This document shows, piece after piece, positions 32,473 through 34,713 of a DNA stretch of 34,713 nt. This stretch comes from Paludibacteraceae bacterium (GTDB lineage: Bacteria; Bacteroidota; Bacteroidia; Bacteroidales; Paludibacteraceae), in the NCBI GenBank assembly GCA_024401535.1, contig JAKSKX010000022.1, forward strand, positions 1-34,713. The letters run 5' to 3'. The stretch's first letter is position 1. Each line of letters opens with the position of its first letter. A program made the translations under genes and the position numbers. The notes below the pieces were generated by a model that searched no databases, was not told the DNA's origin, and worked only from the letters and a program-made list of their open reading frames with translations.

Positions 32473-33063
32473 ATGAGAGATACTATAGTAGATAAGGCAT
32501 TCGAGCAGTACCTGATTGACGGGTATGAAAAGGTGACTATTTCGACTCTGCAAAAGTCGTTGGGCATCGGCCGTGCCACTATGTACTATTATTTCAAAGA
32601 CAAGGAGGAACTGTTCGAAGAGGTGATGCGCAAGTATTTCCTTGAGGTGATTAATGACAGCCTTGACAAGGTAACCGAGGATACGGACGTAGTACAGCTC
32701 ATTGACATCAATGCCGCTGCCTTTGAGCGAATTTCAATATCGATTTCGAAATTCAACAATCCCGCAATTTCTTTTTCCAGCTATACAGGAATCCTGTTCT
32801 GTGCTTTTTCTCATGACTTGAAGCTCGCAAAGCAGATTCTGGAAGTAAGGGGCAGAATTCATGAGGCCTGGTGTGCTGCATTTCGCAAAAGTATTGAAAA
32901 GGGTGATGTTAAGGAAGATATTGACGTCAATACAATGGCGAATACTTTTGAAAGTTTGAAGGGTGTGTTTTCTGATTCGTTAAGTGACGAGGCAAATCTC
33001 AAGAAAGCGTTGGAATCTTATAAGAAATCCCACCTGGAACTTTACAAATTGTTGAAAAAATAA
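32473..33063 (+). CDS. TetR/AcrR family transcriptional regulator
   Basis: A 196-residue regulator. The N-terminal helix-turn-helix is AFEQYLIDGYEKVTISTLQKSLGIGRATMYYYFKDKEELFEEV, written across residues 9-51; the recognition helix is IGRATMYYYF. The rest is the helical ligand and dimer domain, which is variable and gives no ligand. The start at 32473 follows the promoter; an upstream in-frame TTG at 32440 lies in the -7 box. It probably represses itself and the ketosynthase-ACP genes that follow. Confidence 0.92.
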   Translation: MRDTIVDKAFEQYLIDGYEKVTISTLQKSLGIGRATMYYYFKDKEELFEEVMRKYFLEVINDSLDKVTEDTDVVQLIDINAAAFERISISISKFNNPAISFSSYTGILFCAFSHDLKLAKQILEVRGRIHEAWCAAFRKSIEKGDVKEDIDVNTMANTFESLKGVFSDSLSDEANLKKALESYKKSHLELYKLLKK

Positions 33064-33126
33064 TCAGATTGCTTTAAACTAAAGTTAATAATAAGCGGCA
33101 ATAGAGTTAATATTAAAATTTATTCC

Positions 33127-33134
33127 TAACTTTG
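33127..33134 (+). promoter_or_regulatory. -7 element of the FabB-like gene
   Basis: TAACTTTG, 45 bases before the start codon. No TTG at the right distance and no copy of the ACCGAACnTTCG operator are visible here, so direct control by the TetR protein at this promoter is not supported by sequence. Confidence 0.6.
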
Positions 33135-33179
33135 CGCCGTCTAATGTTTAATTAGAAATAGATTAAATATAGATAAGAG

Positions 33180-34406
33180 ATGAATAGAAGAGTCGTTATT
33201 ACAGGTATGGGTATTTACTCTTGCTTGGGTAAAACCCTTGATGAGGTAAGAGATTCCCTCTACAATGGCAAGAGCGGTATCATCTTTGATCAGGCAAGAA
33301 AGGACATGGGTTTCCGTTCTGCTCTAACTTCAAAGCTTGATATTCCAGACCTTAAGAAGGAACTTTCTCGTCAGCAGCGTGCGTTTATGCCTGAGCAGGC
33401 AAAGTATGCCTACTGTGCTACAGTTGATGCGTTCAAGCAGGCCGGTCTTGATCAGGATTTTCTAGATAAGCACGACGTTGGTCTTATTTATGGTAACGAT
33501 AGCTCGGCAGTTCCAGTTGTCGAGTCAGTAGAGAAGATCAAGGAGAAGCACGACACAACACTTTGCGGTAGTGGTGCGATCTTCCAGTCTATGAACTCTA
33601 CAGTAACAATGAATCTTGGCTGCTTGTTCCATTTGAAGGGTATCAACTTGACAATTTCTGCAGCTTGTGCAAGTTCTTCGCATTCTCTTGGCCTTGGAGC
33701 TTTGCTTATTCGCAATGGGCTTCAGGATATCGTAGTTTGTGGTGGAGCACAGGAGGTTAACCCTTACGCTGTAGGAAGTTTCGATGGTATCAGCGCATTC
33801 TCTACAAGAGAGTCTGAGCCAACTAAGGCTTCTCGTCCTTTCGATAGAGACAGAGACGGTCTAGTTCCTGGCGGTGGAGCAGCTACTGTAATTATAGAGT
33901 CTCTTGAGTCTGCCAAGAAGCGTGGAGCAAACATCCTTGGTGAGATTATTGGTTGGGGATTCTCTTCAAACGGTGATCATATTTCTTCACCAAATGTAGA
34001 AGGCCCTTCTAAGTCTTTAGAGATGGCTATCAAGGAGAGTGGCGTTGATTTGAAGAAGGTTTCTTACCTTAACGCTCACGCTACAAGTACTCATATCGGT
34101 GACGCACGCGAGGCTACAGCTATTGCTAACGTGCTAGGTGAATACAAGCCATACGTTGCTTCAACTAAGGGATTCACTGGTCATGAGATGTGGATGGCTG
34201 GAGCTTCTGAAATTATCTATTCAATGATAATGATGAAGAACGGTTTCATCGCAGAGAACCTTAACTTCCAGAATCCTGATGAGGATACTTGCAGATTGAA
34301 CATTCCTGCAACTCGTATCGAGACTGGCTTTGATACATTCATTTCAAACTCATTCGGATTCGGTGGAACAAACTCTACTCTTGTCGTAACAGACTTCAAG
34401 GAGTAA
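33180..34406 (+). CDS. FabB-like beta-ketoacyl-ACP synthase
   Basis: A 408-residue condensing enzyme with the KAS I/II active site: nucleophile Cys163 (SAACASSSH), His301 (NAHATSTHIGD), Lys331 and His336 (STKGFTGHEMWMAGA), and the glycine-rich end NSFGFGGTNSTLVV. Start MNRRVVITGMGIYSCLG and overall order resemble FabB more than FabF. GHEMWMAG replaces the usual GHxLGAAG, altering the residues next to the catalytic His. With the TetR gene before and the ACP after, it looks like the start of a specialised acyl or aryl-polyene/resorcinol-type pathway rather than core fatty-acid synthesis; that is inference. Confidence 0.88.
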   Translation: MNRRVVITGMGIYSCLGKTLDEVRDSLYNGKSGIIFDQARKDMGFRSALTSKLDIPDLKKELSRQQRAFMPEQAKYAYCATVDAFKQAGLDQDFLDKHDVGLIYGNDSSAVPVVESVEKIKEKHDTTLCGSGAIFQSMNSTVTMNLGCLFHLKGINLTISAACASSSHSLGLGALLIRNGLQDIVVCGGAQEVNPYAVGSFDGISAFSTRESEPTKASRPFDRDRDGLVPGGGAATVIIESLESAKKRGANILGEIIGWGFSSNGDHISSPNVEGPSKSLEMAIKESGVDLKKVSYLNAHATSTHIGDAREATAIANVLGEYKPYVASTKGFTGHEMWMAGASEIIYSMIMMKNGFIAENLNFQNPDEDTCRLNIPATRIETGFDTFISNSFGFGGTNSTLVVTDFKE

Positions 34407-34451
34407 TTTAATTAGCATTACAACAAAACAATAACATAATTTTTATAGAAA

Positions 34452-34694
34452 ATGGCAAATCAGGAACTAATCGAGAAGATTAACTCAGTGTTGTCTGAGG
34501 AGTTCGAGGTAGAAATCGAGGAGATCACTCCAGAGGCAAACATCAAGTCTACACTTCAGTTGGATTCTCTTAGCCTTGTAGATATGATTGCTTTGGTTGA
34601 GGAGGAGTTCGGTGTTAAGATTGCAACTTCTGAGGTAGGAACAATCCTTACTTTCGCTGACCTTTACGAGTTCATCTCATCAAGACAGGCTTAA
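34452..34694 (+). CDS. Acyl carrier protein
   Basis: An 80-residue acidic carrier with the phosphopantetheine site Ser39 in QLDSLSLVDMIALVEEEFGV. The family motif DSLxxVE appears here as DSLSLVD. It lies 45 bases after the ketosynthase with no terminator between, so it is probably its dedicated partner rather than the general AcpP. The last 19 bases of the window hold no further gene. Confidence 0.92.
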   Translation: MANQELIEKINSVLSEEFEVEIEEITPEANIKSTLQLDSLSLVDMIALVEEEFGVKIATSEVGTILTFADLYEFISSRQA

Positions 34695-34713
34695 GTTTTT
34701 GGACTCTGTTTTT

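Overview
This window is chromosomal DNA from a Bacteroidota bacterium, most likely order Bacteroidales and plausibly a Prevotella-like lineage. The evidence is repeated promoters of the Bacteroidota form TTG-N20-TAnnTTTG, family content typical of the group (DUF4296 lipoprotein after lspA, recF followed by a DUF721 protein, a type 9 secretion sorting domain, Fibrobacter-major-paralogous domains) and few Shine-Dalgarno sites. The genus is an inference; there is no rRNA here.

Layout. 1-5.0 kb: tgt with an LptF/LptG permease, a zinc-finger-less DksA-like protein, lspA with a DUF4296 lipoprotein, then queD-queE; tgt, queD and queE all serve tRNA queuosine. 5.0-12.3 kb: a run of rightward genes (lipoprotein, nitroreductase, membrane protein, DUF2520 protein, KdsC-like phosphatase, YrbG-like antiporter, RidA, MerR regulator, TRIC-type channel, recF, DUF721, hotdog thioesterase), closed by a bidirectional terminator. 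12.4-15.2 kb: lptD leftward. 15.5-18.3 kb: a DUF1846 protein, two tandem tRNA-Arg(ACG) genes and rnz. 18.3-19.9 kb: leftward MFS transporter and DUF486 membrane protein.

20.36-24.81 kb is the anomalous part: two 97-bp hairpin-bearing direct repeats (96/97 identical) enclose an AT-rich block of broken phage-like genes (a DUF6712-like structural protein and a lipoprotein/transmembrane protein with unimolecular-spanin architecture, together broken by three homopolymer indels), an unknown small gene, and a type I restriction HsdR subunit lacking its 5' end. Next to the right repeat a leftward promoter drives a short unit with a 17-codon ORF that ends in the repeat's terminator-like hairpin. I read this as a decayed element inserted at the 3' end of a small transcription unit.

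25-28.3 kb: a GT4-like glycosyltransferase, bifunctional hisB and fabD. 28.4-32.3 kb: a secreted protein with a T9SS sorting domain, then four paralogous secreted proteins with a Fibrobacter-major-paralogous domain. 32.3-34.7 kb: a TetR regulator with tandem operator-like repeats over its own promoter, then a FabB-like ketosynthase and an acyl carrier protein, apparently the start of a specialised fatty-acyl or aryl-polyene-type locus that continues beyond the window.
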